Below are positions 26,201 to 34,267 of a stretch of DNA of 35,683 nucleotides, piece after piece; the stretch's first letter is position 1; every line of letters begins with the position of its first letter. This stretch comes from JAUWMV01 sp964562425 (GTDB lineage: Bacteria; UBP14; UBA6098; B30-G16), in assembly GCA_964562425.1 (NCBI GenBank), contig CAZLTJ010000013.1:1-35683 (forward strand), given 5' to 3'. A program made the translations under genes and the position numbers. The notes beneath the pieces were generated by a model. The model did no database searches. It was not told the DNA's origin and saw only the letters and a list, made by a program, of their open reading frames with translations.

Positions 26201-27494
26201 TTGTGAAAGTATATTCCTTTCCCTCCTCATAAATTCCTCCTCTTGCAGACGGAATACCCGCAAAACCAAGACCTGATGGAGCAGAATCTATTCTTCTTAT
26301 GTTTGCATAACTAGTATAGTCAAAGATACCGGAATCTGTTGGCTCAAAAATTCCTGTGGTAGGATTTTCAAAGTCATCGAAGTAATTTATCTCGCTATCT
26401 GCCGATGCTATAATAACTTTCGCGCATTTAATTCCTATTGCACTATCGGTATAACCGATTTGCCATCTACAGGAGGCAGTATCTCCCAACGAAAGAGCTC
26501 CCATGCTAACATACGTTGTACCGGAAACAAGGAACAAACCTTCAGGTAAAGGCTCTAATCTGACGGATACATCGTTTACAACTGCTCTTCCAGAATTCCA
26601 CACATCAATATCAAGATTATAAGGATTAGGCATTCTTTCACAATGATGCATAATTATTCTATCAGAATTTAGTTCCCAATTTAGTTTTCCATACTTTGGA
26701 CCGGAACCGATATAGAAATCGTCTATCATCCATCCCCTGAAGCCGTTATACAAATTATCTCGAGTATCAAATCTAAACTCAAACATCAAATTGTTTCCTA
26801 TATAACGGGAAAGATCGAAAGCCCAGAATACCCATTCGCCATGTTTCATATATCCACCGGTTGAAAAAGACTGATCCTGCCGCCAGTAACTCAATCTTGA
26901 AAAGGGAGGATTTAATGTATCGAGAACAGACCACGAACCGCCGTTGTTTATGGAAATCAAAACTTCCATTAAATCGTATTTATATATGTCAATACATTCA
27001 ACTTCCCACCAGGTCCAAAATGACATATAAATTGAAGAAAGAGAAGATGTATTAAATAATGGAGTCCTTAGAGCAGCTCGCATCCAATTGTGAGATTCTA
27101 CACCATCGTCATCGTAACCCGGGTTAACATAATCGTCCCCTGCAAAAGTAGCATTATCCACAGATCCGCACCACCAAGCCTTTCTCCCACTATGGGCTGA
27201 GGGAAGATATGCATGAGTGGAACCACCAATTTCTTCAGGAAGGTCAACTCTATCAGGATAAATATCATTGGCAACTCTATAAGTTTGAGGGTTAGTTAAT
27301 ACTTGCCATTCAATATCGGAGCACTTAATATAACGGCTCTCATTACAAGTCGGACTGTGAATACTCCATGTTACCCATCCTACCGAAGTTGTCTCGAAAT
27401 CATTTGCATAGGGCACTGAAATTTGTGCGAAACACACATTAAAGAACCCTAATAATACAAAAAATTGAATTAAATTATAAATTCTTAATTTCAC
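20229..27494 (-). CDS. giant modular surface protein with gliding/T9SS-type C-terminal domain
   Basis: A 2421-residue exported protein. A signal peptide (1-23, ending VCFA) precedes two MAM/immune-inhibitor-A-like beta domains (about 25-275 and 365-575, ending GWMIDDFYIG and FYIDDFQIAS). Two PKD/Ig-like domains and an FN3-like segment lead to residue about 830. The rest is about six alternating A and B modules, roughly 215 residues per pair. A modules begin near W(T/S)xC(E/P)DD and end near TVxVC and CWxFIVDLSPP. B modules carry LSGID and YCGPNxLDSC. A second PKD-plus-FN3 insert sits between pairs 1 and 2 (about 1070-1250). From about residue 2326, FTPNADGINDITIFNFP starts a CHU_C/T9SS type B-like sorting domain ending in R. 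GGTGG precedes the GTG start. The role is unknown, perhaps adhesion or surface layer. Confidence 0.85.
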   Translation of the reverse strand: MKLRIYNLIQFFVLLGFFNVCFAQISVPYANDFETTSVGWVTWSIHSPTCNESRYIKCSDIEWQVLTNPQTYRVANDIYPDRVDLPEEIGGSTHAYLPSAHSGRKAWWCGSVDNATFAGDDYVNPGYDDDGVESHNWMRAALRTPLFNTSSLSSIYMSFWTWWEVECIDIYKYDLMEVLISINNGGSWSVLDTLNPPFSRLSYWRQDQSFSTGGYMKHGEWVFWAFDLSRYIGNNLMFEFRFDTRDNLYNGFRGWMIDDFYIGSGPKYGKLNWELNSDRIIMHHCERMPNPYNLDIDVWNSGRAVVNDVSVRLEPLPEGLFLVSGTTYVSMGALSLGDTASCRWQIGYTDSAIGIKCAKVIIASADSEINYFDDFENPTTGIFEPTDSGIFDYTSYANIRRIDSAPSGLGFAGIPSARGGIYEEGKEYTFTTKPIYIGGFPELYISYYYWANFRDHTAFIEGYDGVVLEIRVDYGEWKQVDQFATGVIFPPYTGYITVDVSNPLEMKLCYCKDTRDWMYTKTADLKRLGFVTEGDSLRVRFRFGSAILTTDPDTMNGFYIDDFQIASSSSPMGPFWLNSCVTLPYLGGIDVTAYYNTVLCEHTATIISAVVTTPGQPYTVEWTPRDKVLHYSGISTWAFPNTTTYFKVKATNNSSGCEAVDSILLRVDKLDIEAFGSTRVCEGDIVNLFCSISDGIYPITIKWFERDPDTDIVEEIHDGDSLTIEAESSRWFYCFVVDSARCTKEDSIYIRVSPLPGMSALILPAEDDTISFDESLLFWENAAYTENYTLIVNAETLAVLDSNSFFLEDVDCNASYEWRVISHNHCGDTESPMWHFRIRSCGEPIIKIIEPYIDTWTACEDQQIFVTLTDSDGVNDSSIVLNVNSIRYTVDDSTLKFENDTLTFTPIFLWTDNETVTVCIESVADSFGNALDIPECWNFIVDLSPPVIGIYEPDSVISPIEENLRIVVLDLLSGVDTTTVEISIEHLGGSGVYYSSDIVFSGDTLIIPVDTVDFIRGDTVNIYVTVGDSPEYCGPNYLDSCLRTPVGECMLFVGICSGLYACPGESVLLGELIVLGGATPPLGFRWFDEHGTLISTDPSPTVLIDSTTSFKVYVNDAMGCTSWVNIPVGCMFNPSDYIELIYPTPELTIRAGSTTVYWHSPGRSEPIYYTITVNDSIMASEITDTQFTFLTVCEDTYSWYVEGYNICYHRQPHCTLGYTDTNEVYYYSDTAIFIGSTREPIFFTAPCHGPMASIIRPEPETWSRCLPDSIIVEITSLATIVETTIVLEVDGVNYTVLSSYLTWVDPILVFHPTVFEDGDTVRICLRSAIDEWGGLLEVDSLCWVYFIDRSPPVILSTTFSASDTIASKHPEINFEIFDSLSGVDFFTITLDIGHWSFRTGDPCLNISLLPSGHVGIDVDSTCISFSACDTATVRLTVSDSTQYCGPNILDTTWVMVTDCDPPEARPIWIPPDLWYSCEDDSIVIWLYDGLAGVDTVRIILIVEDDTITWGDPGLSYKNDTLVYKPPTPFPESGTINVRLYAIDFVDNELIPPLEWFIKVDKVPPRILDFDPDCGDTIPYISPEVSILFMDDGCGVILDSVSVSLNDTLVFYYHDGSIDLSGGRLIFDCSDTGIRFENGDSVNICWHLVDCAGDICPNNVLDTCCMIYIVGNGPQVAINHPSEVWVSCPDDSIRFIVSDENGIIMNSIIIEVCRKPDCSTCITYTMADPQIHSIEEFDDSVTFWFVPTVLFEDKDTICIHAVEVSDSITNPMQSTDSIVLYMDISTPVMLNSSPEVGDTVLDSQPEICIELIDSLSGIDGTLFNVTIDTFEFVSGSSALSWDGNSLCVSTTDTGIYWLGGDTVIVCVKAYDSPDVCPPNELDSCFKFYMENSSPIAIPIRPDIFVISACPNDSVIFEVIDPQDQGIIDSSLVVTLEGNRRTLETLRVGEFAGLVWHSADNKLALHPEPQFDDGETLTVCVIEAKDTIGNALDIPVCITFVIDLSSFLLWDLNPADDESVRTTTPVISMLIEDVISGIDDSSIMLSIEGNRFRLSDLGLTKIDSLSKLIFDSEAAGLAWNGGYCVYCTLFAYDSPTPGFCEPNDSSVAFYFCIAAGGPIGQIVYPENGTRTACNDQVIAILFSDPDGLNLNSVVITVNDEMYSIEDGELSYLGDTVFYEPLSPFADAETVHVCLIHALDNLGNDLSSLDCWWFIVDLSPPEFGMIIPPNATMVRSSVQSVLISTIDRLSGIDTSSIVMEVYGGERDVIINPSDSGWTVEFSPGDASIVYASGDTVWINIYACDMPDYCDANCGEAIYWFWVLPYTACTAEPNPFTPNADGINDITIFNFPEMFGKSATIEIYNIQGSLVYEGSIGNVYSYEDYSKISWNGFDNDDNPLPIGLYVYLIIRNGEIVCKGSVVIAR

Positions 27495-27512
27495 AATTCC
27501 ACCAAGCTTTTT

Positions 27513-29090
27513 TTAATTGTATTGACCTTCTACTTGTCGAACAACATCGATTATAGTACCATCTCTATATTCAATCAGAGCTATAATTCTCTCCTTAAGT
27601 TTAGGTTCATCGGGTTCACCGCCAACAATTTTCATAACTTCGTAATAAATATCCTCTATAGATCTTATGGGAAGTTTGGAATTTTTAGAATTTTCAATCA
27701 AATCTTTTCTAAGCGGGTTGATCGCAATACCCAGTTCTGTTACGATGACATCGATAGTTTCACCAGGAGTAGTAACTGTTGTAACTCGTTTTCGAATAAC
27801 AGGAATTCTCTTTCTATATGAGGGAATAACAATCATAGCAAGTTTAGCACCTGCAGCAACATCCGTATGTCCACCAATCCCATGCAATAGCAACCCGTCA
27901 CTATGTGTATTAACGTTGACATTAAAATCAAGATCAACTTCAGTTGCACCGAGGAAACCGATATCTTGACGATTTACAAGACATCCCTTTGAATGAATAT
28001 TAGCATACATTGTCATTGGAGTTTCCTGATGCCATAAATCATCTCTGAACGATTTTATAGCAACTGGATCGAAAACCTGTCCGTCGAGAAGTTTCCTCAC
28101 AAGACCTCGTTTAAATAATTCAACCGAAAATTTTGTAATTCCACCATTAATGAAAGATGCTGTTATACCATCTTTCTCCATAAATTCACCTAAATCTTTG
28201 GTAATTGCAAGAGATATTCCGCCTGCTCCAGTTTGGAAAGACATATTGTCTTTATAATAGGGTGATTCTCGGATAAACTTTGCGGCTAAATTTGCAATGT
28301 AAAGTCTTGTAGGCGAATGAGTTATTCTGAGGGTACCTGAGACAATTCCCTCAGGGTCGCCTATTTTGTCCACAACAGCGATGTAGTCTACATGTGTGGA
28401 GGGTATAGAAATCGGTAAACACGGGTATTCTACGAGGTTATCAGTAACAATGACAACTTTATCTGCATACATAGCATCAACGTAAGAATAAGCCAAAGGT
28501 CCACATGCAGAAGGTCCGTAAACGCCATTTGCGTTTCCGTAGTCATCCGCACACGGTGCAGCGATAAATGCAATATCTATTTTAAGATCACCATCCTCGA
28601 TAGCTCTAACGCGTCCCCCATGAGTTCGTAAAACTGCGGTTCCTGGCAATCCACCATATGAGACGAACTTACCCACAGGTCCGTTCATTGAACCGTGTAT
28701 GTTTCTCACAACATGGTTGCGAATATAATCTATAACAGGTTTGTGTATAGGGAAAAGAGCTGAGGGTGCTATGGTTAAATCTTTTATCCCCAACTTATCA
28801 CAGACATTTAAAACCATATTTACTACATAATCCCCATTCCTAAGATGGTGATGAAATGAAATTGTCTTACCGTTTGTAAGACCTGAGCGTTTTACAGCCT
28901 CTTCAAGATTTTTGCAAAGTTTACTTTCCCCAGTTAGCCATTCTGGGTGTGATTTCGGTATTGGATTGGCATATTTCCTGCGTTCCATTTTTGAAATAGG
29001 ATCAATGAAGGCACCCTGATAAGGGATTAATTCTTTGCCTTCGATTTCCACGGGAACACGTCTTCCCAAAGCGTTTTCCACAAATTTCAT
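27513..29090 (-). CDS. citF: citrate lyase alpha subunit (citrate CoA-transferase)
   Basis: CitF moves the acyl group between acetyl-ACP and citrate in the citrate lyase complex, making citryl-ACP, which CitE cleaves to oxaloacetate. The 525-residue protein lines up with E. coli CitF along its length. Matching segments are KLCKNLEEAVKRSGL, TISFHHHLRNGDYVVNMV, HGGRVRAIEDGDLKIDIAF, CADDYGNANGVYG, DFNVNVNTHSDG and ITELGIAINP-like VTELGIAINPLR. The ORF opens at 29105, but the ATG at 29090 (MKFVENALGRR) has GAGGA directly upstream, so I chose it. citD, citE, citC, citG and citX are absent from the window. The giant surface protein starts 18 bp downstream. Confidence 0.9.
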   Translation of the reverse strand: MKFVENALGRRVPVEIEGKELIPYQGAFIDPISKMERRKYANPIPKSHPEWLTGESKLCKNLEEAVKRSGLTNGKTISFHHHLRNGDYVVNMVLNVCDKLGIKDLTIAPSALFPIHKPVIDYIRNHVVRNIHGSMNGPVGKFVSYGGLPGTAVLRTHGGRVRAIEDGDLKIDIAFIAAPCADDYGNANGVYGPSACGPLAYSYVDAMYADKVVIVTDNLVEYPCLPISIPSTHVDYIAVVDKIGDPEGIVSGTLRITHSPTRLYIANLAAKFIRESPYYKDNMSFQTGAGGISLAITKDLGEFMEKDGITASFINGGITKFSVELFKRGLVRKLLDGQVFDPVAIKSFRDDLWHQETPMTMYANIHSKGCLVNRQDIGFLGATEVDLDFNVNVNTHSDGLLLHGIGGHTDVAAGAKLAMIVIPSYRKRIPVIRKRVTTVTTPGETIDVIVTELGIAINPLRKDLIENSKNSKLPIRSIEDIYYEVMKIVGGEPDEPKLKERIIALIEYRDGTIIDVVRQVEGQYN

Positions 29091-29277
29091 ATATCCTCGA
29101 TGCATTATGAATTAATTAGAAAACGAATATTAAAAAAATCAGAGTACAAAAATAATTTCAAGGGTAAGATTATGCAAGGCTTTAAATCGCTAATTTAGAT
29201 AAGAGCTAATAATACACTCTGTCTCAATATCAAGACTCACTTTGGTCACGGTTTTCACAAGCATTACAGTAAATTTA

Positions 29278-30480
29278 CTATTTCAAATATATTACTTTTC
29301 GAACGGTGGATCTATTAGCCTGAATTGCACGCACAAAGTACATCCCAGTCGACATATTTATAGGAGGATGCCATGTCATAGGTGCAATTCCCTCCACGAT
29401 AAGCTTTCCGCTTAAATCATAAATCTTAATAATAGTACCTTTCGGTGCTGTAATTAAACAGGATGAATTAAACGGATTAGGATAGGTTGTAAGTGAGAAC
29501 TCCTCCGGATTTTGAGAAACATGTTCAGTAATCATAGAAGAATCGATTTCAGCTATAACATTGAAAAGAGTTTCCGGCGTTCCCGCAGCAACTAATGCAA
29601 AATCAATAGTACAAGCTTCAAAACTGTGAAGATGAGGAATGTTAACTACAAAACCAACTCCAACATCACCTATTAGACTGTCAATCCATGTTTTACAAGG
29701 TCTTGTTGAGCAATATGGTGATTCAAACCAAAAATCTCCATCTATAAGTCCTTCAAGATCTTCCTCTGTCCGCCATCCTATTGCATCCCAGATAAACCAG
29801 TCCAGAGTATTAACCATGAAAACGCTATCGAACTGAGATAATAGCACAATTCCTGCACAGATAGAATCCATATTGCTGGCTTGAATACCTGCTGCCCAAT
29901 GACCATCGATCAAAAAAGGTATATCATCTCTTGGATCCGCTGTTGGTATATCAAAATCTGCAAATATTAAAATCGGAATATGCTCATAGTTTACTGCGCT
30001 AACCTTATTTATTATCCATCGAACATTAATATAATTTTCATCAGAATGCTTAGAATTTACCCATTGATCGATGATAATGGGAGGAGTAATAGGAGCAAGT
30101 GCGAATGTATAACGACTTTCAACCCCTAAGAATATAGAATCGATGACGATTGAATCCGTGGAATCTGATGCTGTCAGTGTATCATACTTCACATCCCAAA
30201 AATTTTCGAATTCAAGGTCAGAATAGTGCCACAAATTGCTCTCAGATAACGGACACTCTTCAACATCGTAAGCTCTGCCATAATAAATGATACCTTCACT
30301 CAACTTCATTCCCATAAAACTTCGCCATAGAAAATCCCTATATTCGTATGAAAACTCGACAAATCCTCCGGGATACTGGTCGTCAACTCGAAGCTGAACA
30401 GTCCGTGTATCGTGATAAAATCGAACAGCCCATATCGTTGATATAGTTAGAATTAATGTAAAAAAAATAAATTTACGCAT
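29278..30480 (-). CDS. exported protein with T9SS type A-like sorting tail
   Basis: A 400-residue secreted protein with a Sec signal peptide (MRKFIFFTLILTISTIWA). The central part (about 20-310) is beta-rich, with many aromatic and acidic residues and no family I recognise. The C-terminal 75 residues begin YPNPFNSSCLITAP, then IIKIYDLSGKLIVEG, then TGMYFVRA, and end VRKVIYLK. This is the Por-secretion-tail/FlgD-like pattern of type IX cargo. The ORF opens at 30492 (GTG), but the ATG at 30480 follows GGGAAAAG. It lies about 190 bp upstream of citF in the same direction and is divergent from dnaX. Function unknown. Confidence 0.75.
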   Translation of the reverse strand: MRKFIFFTLILTISTIWAVRFYHDTRTVQLRVDDQYPGGFVEFSYEYRDFLWRSFMGMKLSEGIIYYGRAYDVEECPLSESNLWHYSDLEFENFWDVKYDTLTASDSTDSIVIDSIFLGVESRYTFALAPITPPIIIDQWVNSKHSDENYINVRWIINKVSAVNYEHIPILIFADFDIPTADPRDDIPFLIDGHWAAGIQASNMDSICAGIVLLSQFDSVFMVNTLDWFIWDAIGWRTEEDLEGLIDGDFWFESPYCSTRPCKTWIDSLIGDVGVGFVVNIPHLHSFEACTIDFALVAAGTPETLFNVIAEIDSSMITEHVSQNPEEFSLTTYPNPFNSSCLITAPKGTIIKIYDLSGKLIVEGIAPMTWHPPINMSTGMYFVRAIQANRSTVRKVIYLK

Positions 30481-30639
30481 TTCTTTTCCCACATTTAATT
30501 TTACAAGCGATTATAAATTACCTCAAATAGATGTCTGAACCTAAAAAAAACGAATCTTACTAAAATTCGCTTTCCTATCTCAAATCTCCCTTCAACCGTT
30601 ATTTCCCTTCCCCTCACAATTTATAGTCCAAAACAAACG

Positions 30640-30662
30640 TAACCGTAAATACTCTACGGTTA
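30640..30662. repeat. 8-bp inverted repeat upstream of dnaX
   Basis: TAACCGTA (30640-30647) and TACGGTTA (30655-30662) form a perfect inverted repeat with a 7-nt spacer, about 110 bp upstream of the dnaX ATG in a divergent intergenic region. It could be an operator, a hairpin in a leader, or chance. Confidence 0.45.
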
Positions 30663-30770
30663 ACATTAGAAATATATCATTATCAATTAGTTATGCAAAT
30701 ATTTTTTTTCTTTAATCAAAAGCCTTGTTGAAATAAATTAACACCGTATTTTTTAAAAATAGGAGGTAAA

Positions 30771-32387
30771 ATGAGTTACTTGGTGCTTGCAAGAAAGTGG
30801 CGACCACAAACGTTTGAGGAAGTTATTGGACAGGACCACATAATTAAAACACTTTCCCGAGCTATCAAGCAGAATCGAATTGGACATGCTTATCTTTTTT
30901 CTGGACCTCGTGGAATAGGCAAGACAACGACTGCACGAATTTTTGCGAAAGCTCTCAACTGTATGAATTTCGATGCTCCAACCGAAACACCTTGCAATGA
31001 ATGCGCATCTTGTATTGAAATTTCCGAATCTCGTTCTCCGGATGTCCACGAAATCGATGGAGCATCCAACAGAAGTGTAGAAGATGCCCGTGAACTGAGG
31101 AAACACATTTATTACACTCCTGTGGGTCGATTCAAGGTAGTTATTATTGACGAAGTTCATATGTTAACGACTGAAGCTTTTAATACTTTATTGAAAACTT
31201 TAGAAGAACCACCAGAGAATGTTATTTTCATATTCGCAACAACTGAACCACACAAAGTTCTACCCACAATTAAATCTCGATGTCAGCATTTGGATTTCAA
31301 GCGTGTCTCAACAAAAGAGATATCAAAATATTTAGTTTACATTTCTCAATCAGAGGGCTTTGAGCTATCTGAGAATGCAGCAGAACTTGTGGCAATGCGA
31401 GCAGATGGAGCAGTTAGAGACTCTCTTTCAATGCTCGACCAACTAATGGCTTTTTCACCTGAGGGTGTTATTAACAGCGAGAATGCAGGTTATCTTCTCG
31501 GTGTTATGCCAATAAAGTCTTTCGAGAGAATTGCCGGTGCTATCTGTACTAAGGACCCGGGTTTAATGTTAGATGAACTCAATACAATTCTCGAGTCTGG
31601 ATTCGATCCAATTCAAATTGCAAAAGGTCTAATTGAAAATTTCCGCAACGCACTCCTAGCTAAATCCAGTGCACTACCTGAATCATTTCCTAATAAAGGT
31701 ATATTTAAATCCGTTGCAAAATCCCGAACAACACACGACCTTTTGAGGATACTAAAACTTTTGACCGATACAAAAAGTCGTATGAGCCAAGGAGATATCC
31801 CAAGATACATACTCGAGGAGACTTTAGTATATTTGTCTTTAATGGACGATGTAAAATCTATTGCTGAACTGCTCGATTCTACGAAGACTCAAATAGTTAC
31901 TCATGAGATTCCCACCCACAATGAAAGCGGAATTTTTGCTAAAACTTCGACTCGAGATGCAATCCATAAACCATTAAAGAGGGACGATAAAACAAAGGCT
32001 AAACCGTTAAAACCCAAAGAGGCACAGAGCATATCAGATGATTTTGTCAAACAGATCGCATTAACAAGTGAAACTACAGCATCGTTACTTAAGAAAACAG
32101 TAATCTCACTTGCAGACAAAACATTGAAAATCAAATTTCCAAAACATATGGAAGGCATTAGGGAAGAATGGTTGATGAAGAAAGAAAAAATAGGACTATT
32201 ACATCAGATTGGTCATGAAGTAGTGGGTTTTGAAGTTGATATTGTACTTGAAATATTAGACGATAGCGAAACCGAACAGGAAAAAATGAAGGACTTAGAG
32301 AAAAAGACAAATTCCAAAGAAAGAAAGGATATTCCATTAAAAGTTGCAAAAATTATAGACCTTTTCAACGCTAAACTTGAAAACTAA
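30771..32387 (+). CDS. dnaX: DNA polymerase III subunit gamma/tau
   Basis: The clamp-loader ATPase that loads the beta sliding clamp and ties together the replicative polymerase. The 538-residue protein has the DnaX N-terminus (SYLVLARKWRPQTFEEVIGQ) and Walker A (GPRGIGKTT, 45-53). Zinc-finger cysteines are C64, C75, C78 and C81; Walker B is IIDEVHML (125-132). Sensor 1 is FATTEPHKV, and the trans-arginine-finger segment is SRCQHLDF. Domain III follows, then a Lys-rich linker and a C-terminal region that could be the tau-specific part. AGGAGG precedes the ATG. ybaB follows after 128 bp, the usual neighbour. Confidence 0.96.
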   Translation: MSYLVLARKWRPQTFEEVIGQDHIIKTLSRAIKQNRIGHAYLFSGPRGIGKTTTARIFAKALNCMNFDAPTETPCNECASCIEISESRSPDVHEIDGASNRSVEDARELRKHIYYTPVGRFKVVIIDEVHMLTTEAFNTLLKTLEEPPENVIFIFATTEPHKVLPTIKSRCQHLDFKRVSTKEISKYLVYISQSEGFELSENAAELVAMRADGAVRDSLSMLDQLMAFSPEGVINSENAGYLLGVMPIKSFERIAGAICTKDPGLMLDELNTILESGFDPIQIAKGLIENFRNALLAKSSALPESFPNKGIFKSVAKSRTTHDLLRILKLLTDTKSRMSQGDIPRYILEETLVYLSLMDDVKSIAELLDSTKTQIVTHEIPTHNESGIFAKTSTRDAIHKPLKRDDKTKAKPLKPKEAQSISDDFVKQIALTSETTASLLKKTVISLADKTLKIKFPKHMEGIREEWLMKKEKIGLLHQIGHEVVGFEVDIVLEILDDSETEQEKMKDLEKKTNSKERKDIPLKVAKIIDLFNAKLEN

Positions 32388-32397
32388 GCTTTTTATT

Positions 32398-32424
32398 TGC
32401 AGAATGCGAATTATAATTTCTGCA
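32398..32424 (+). other. hairpin between dnaX and ybaB
   Basis: TGCAGAA (32398-32404) and TTCTGCA (32418-32424) form a perfect 7-bp stem with a 13-nt loop, about 10 nt after the dnaX stop. There is no T run, so it may be a processing site or a weak attenuator rather than a terminator. Confidence 0.35.
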
Positions 32425-32515
32425 CGATAATTGCAACATAAATTAGTTGACACTATTTATTCAGTCAAAATAGAAAACAAAAGATAAATGCAGTAAATAA
32501 TTTGGGAGGATATAA

Positions 32516-32827
32516 ATGTTAGATGGAAATTTTATCGATAAGCTGCAAGATGCAAAGAAAATGCTTAGCCAAATGGAGGATAAGTTAGGAGACATCAAGG
32601 TCGAAGGCACATCTGGGGGTGGCATGGTTGTGGCAATTATGAACGGCAAGAAAGGTCTTTTGGAATTAAAAATAAATCCTGAGATTGTTAATCCAGAGGA
32701 TATCGAAATGCTTCAAGACCTTATTATTGCAGCCATTGACGATGCTAGAAATAAAGTTGAAAATGAAATGAAAAAGAACATCGGCAACTTAGCTAGTGGA
32801 TTGGGATTGGCTGATCTAGTAGAATAA
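32516..32827 (+). CDS. ybaB: YbaB/EbfC nucleoid-associated protein
   Basis: A 103-residue YbaB/EbfC family protein, a small dimeric DNA-binding protein of the nucleoid. It has the helical N-terminus (LQDAKKMLSQMEDKLGDI), the VEGTSGGGMVVAIMNGKKGLLELKI core (here split in two parts), INPEIVNPEDIEMLQDLII and the C-terminal helix. AGGATATAA-type spacing with GGGAGGA upstream supports the ATG. Its place after dnaX is conserved in many bacteria, where recR usually follows; recR is not here. Confidence 0.95.
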   Translation: MLDGNFIDKLQDAKKMLSQMEDKLGDIKVEGTSGGGMVVAIMNGKKGLLELKINPEIVNPEDIEMLQDLIIAAIDDARNKVENEMKKNIGNLASGLGLADLVE

Positions 32828-33032
32828 TCGATTACATGATATAATGCGCTCAATATTGATTGGATATAGAATTCTTAATTCAGGAATTTAGTGAAGGCGA
32901 TGTTGAATTTGCTATTAGTTTGAAATATTATTTCAGAATCTCACATCTATAACCCCGTTTTTGGTCTTCACAACCTATTTCTTGAGGTGAATCCCCCTCA
33001 TTAATTTGCAAAAATCCCCATAAATTACTTTG

Positions 33033-33061
33033 TTAAATATTCAATTTCATTTGTTTATAAT
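33033..33061 (+). promoter_or_regulatory. putative trpS promoter
   Basis: TTAAAT (33033-33038), a 17-bp spacer and a perfect TATAAT (33056-33061) lie about 60 bp before the trpS start, giving a leader of about 50 nt. The -35 is weak. I see no T-box or attenuator in the short leader. Confidence 0.45.
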
Positions 33062-33120
33062 GGATAAGTTATTTGAAATCCATGAATGACTGTTATATAA
33101 AAAATCAAGCGAGGTGTGCT

Positions 33121-34104
33121 ATGAAAACTCTACTTTCTGGGATGCAACCGACAGGAACAGGGATGCTTCATCTTGGTAACTATGAAGTTCTCAAGAGTTG
33201 GGTTGAATTACAAAATTCTGGTGAATGCGAATGCTTCAATTGCATAGTCGACTGGCATGCTCTCACTGCGGATTTCGATAAAAAAGAAAATATGCCCGAA
33301 AAAATTTTCAACGTTGCAGCTGAATATATTGCAGCAGGTTTGGATCCCGAAAAATCCGTGATATTCATACAATCCGATGTCAAACAGCATGCCGAACTTC
33401 ATTTGCTGTTGTCTATGATTGTGCCTGTGCCTTGGTTAGTACGTGTGCCATCCTACAAAGACAAGTTGGAAAAACTGGGGTTGGATTCGTATGGTTTCCT
33501 TGGATATCCGGTACTTCAAGCTGCGGATATAATCGTCTATAAAGCGAATTTAGTGCCTGTGGGAAAGGATCAACTGCCTCATCTTGAAATAGCCCGAGAA
33601 ATTGTTCGGCGTTTTAATTTTCTATATGGCGATATTTTTCCGGAACCGCAAGCACTCGAATCGTATGTGCCCTATATCCCCGGAACCGATAACCGAAAAA
33701 TGGGAAAATCGTATAATAATTATATTTTGATGTGCGAGGATGAAGATTCGATCGCTAGAAAGATAATGGGCTGTTTTACCGACGAAACAAAGCTTCGACG
33801 CGGCAATCCGGGACATCCTGACATATGTCCTGTTTATGCATTATTACAAATCTATGCACCCTCAGAAACCGAGAAGATAAAAACGCTCTGTGAAGCCGGC
33901 GACCGCGAATGGGGTTGTGTTAAATGCAAAAAATTACTTGTGTCAAGCCTTTTGGAAGCACTCGAACCATTCCGGGAAAGACGCAGTGAATTGCTCGCTG
34001 ACAAAGAGGAACTCCGAAAAATACTGAAAAAAGGCGGAGAAAAGGCATCAGAACGAGCGGAATCAACGATGAATGAAGTTAGAAAAGCAATGAGACTGTG
34101 GTAG
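33121..34104 (+). CDS. trpS: tryptophanyl-tRNA synthetase
   Basis: A class I synthetase that charges tRNA(Trp) with tryptophan using ATP. The 327-residue protein is of normal length. GMQPTGTGMLHLGN (7-20) holds the PTG and HIGH-like HLGN motifs. The Trp/ATP site continues with LGYPVLQAADI and PVGKDQLPHLEIAREI, and the KMSKS-like loop is NRKMGKSYNN. The ORF opens at 33073, but the ATG at 33121 (MKTLLSGMQPTG) has GAGGTG upstream and fits the family, so I chose it. Confidence 0.95.
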   Translation: MKTLLSGMQPTGTGMLHLGNYEVLKSWVELQNSGECECFNCIVDWHALTADFDKKENMPEKIFNVAAEYIAAGLDPEKSVIFIQSDVKQHAELHLLLSMIVPVPWLVRVPSYKDKLEKLGLDSYGFLGYPVLQAADIIVYKANLVPVGKDQLPHLEIAREIVRRFNFLYGDIFPEPQALESYVPYIPGTDNRKMGKSYNNYILMCEDEDSIARKIMGCFTDETKLRRGNPGHPDICPVYALLQIYAPSETEKIKTLCEAGDREWGCVKCKKLLVSSLLEALEPFRERRSELLADKEELRKILKKGGEKASERAESTMNEVRKAMRLW

Positions 34105-34126
34105 AAATGAATCCAGCGTTAATCAT

Positions 34127-34145
34127 ACTAAGACATTCACTTAGT
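34127..34145 (+). terminator. possible weak terminator after trpS
   Basis: ACTAAG (34127-34132) and CTTAGT (34140-34145) form a perfect 6-bp stem with a 7-nt loop, 22 nt after the trpS stop. A T-rich tract follows at about 34155-34161, not directly adjacent. Weak. Confidence 0.3.
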
Positions 34146-34267
34146 AAAAAGAATTATTTTTTATACCAAATATATAACTTCAAAACAGCAAATTCTTTAA
34201 GGAATATTAAATTAGCACTTTCAAAAGCACTTTGTTTTTTCATTCAATTATTCAAATCCACATCAAA

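Noticed and set aside
32160..32330. Programmed frameshift in dnaX making a short gamma form
   Set aside because: A-rich runs occur near 32180 and 32280, but none forms a proper heptamer (X XXY YYZ) in the reading frame, and no stimulatory hairpin was seen.
33062..33120. T-box or trp attenuator before trpS
   Set aside because: The leader from the putative promoter is only about 50 nt, with no T-box sequence, no Trp-codon leader peptide and no terminator hairpin.
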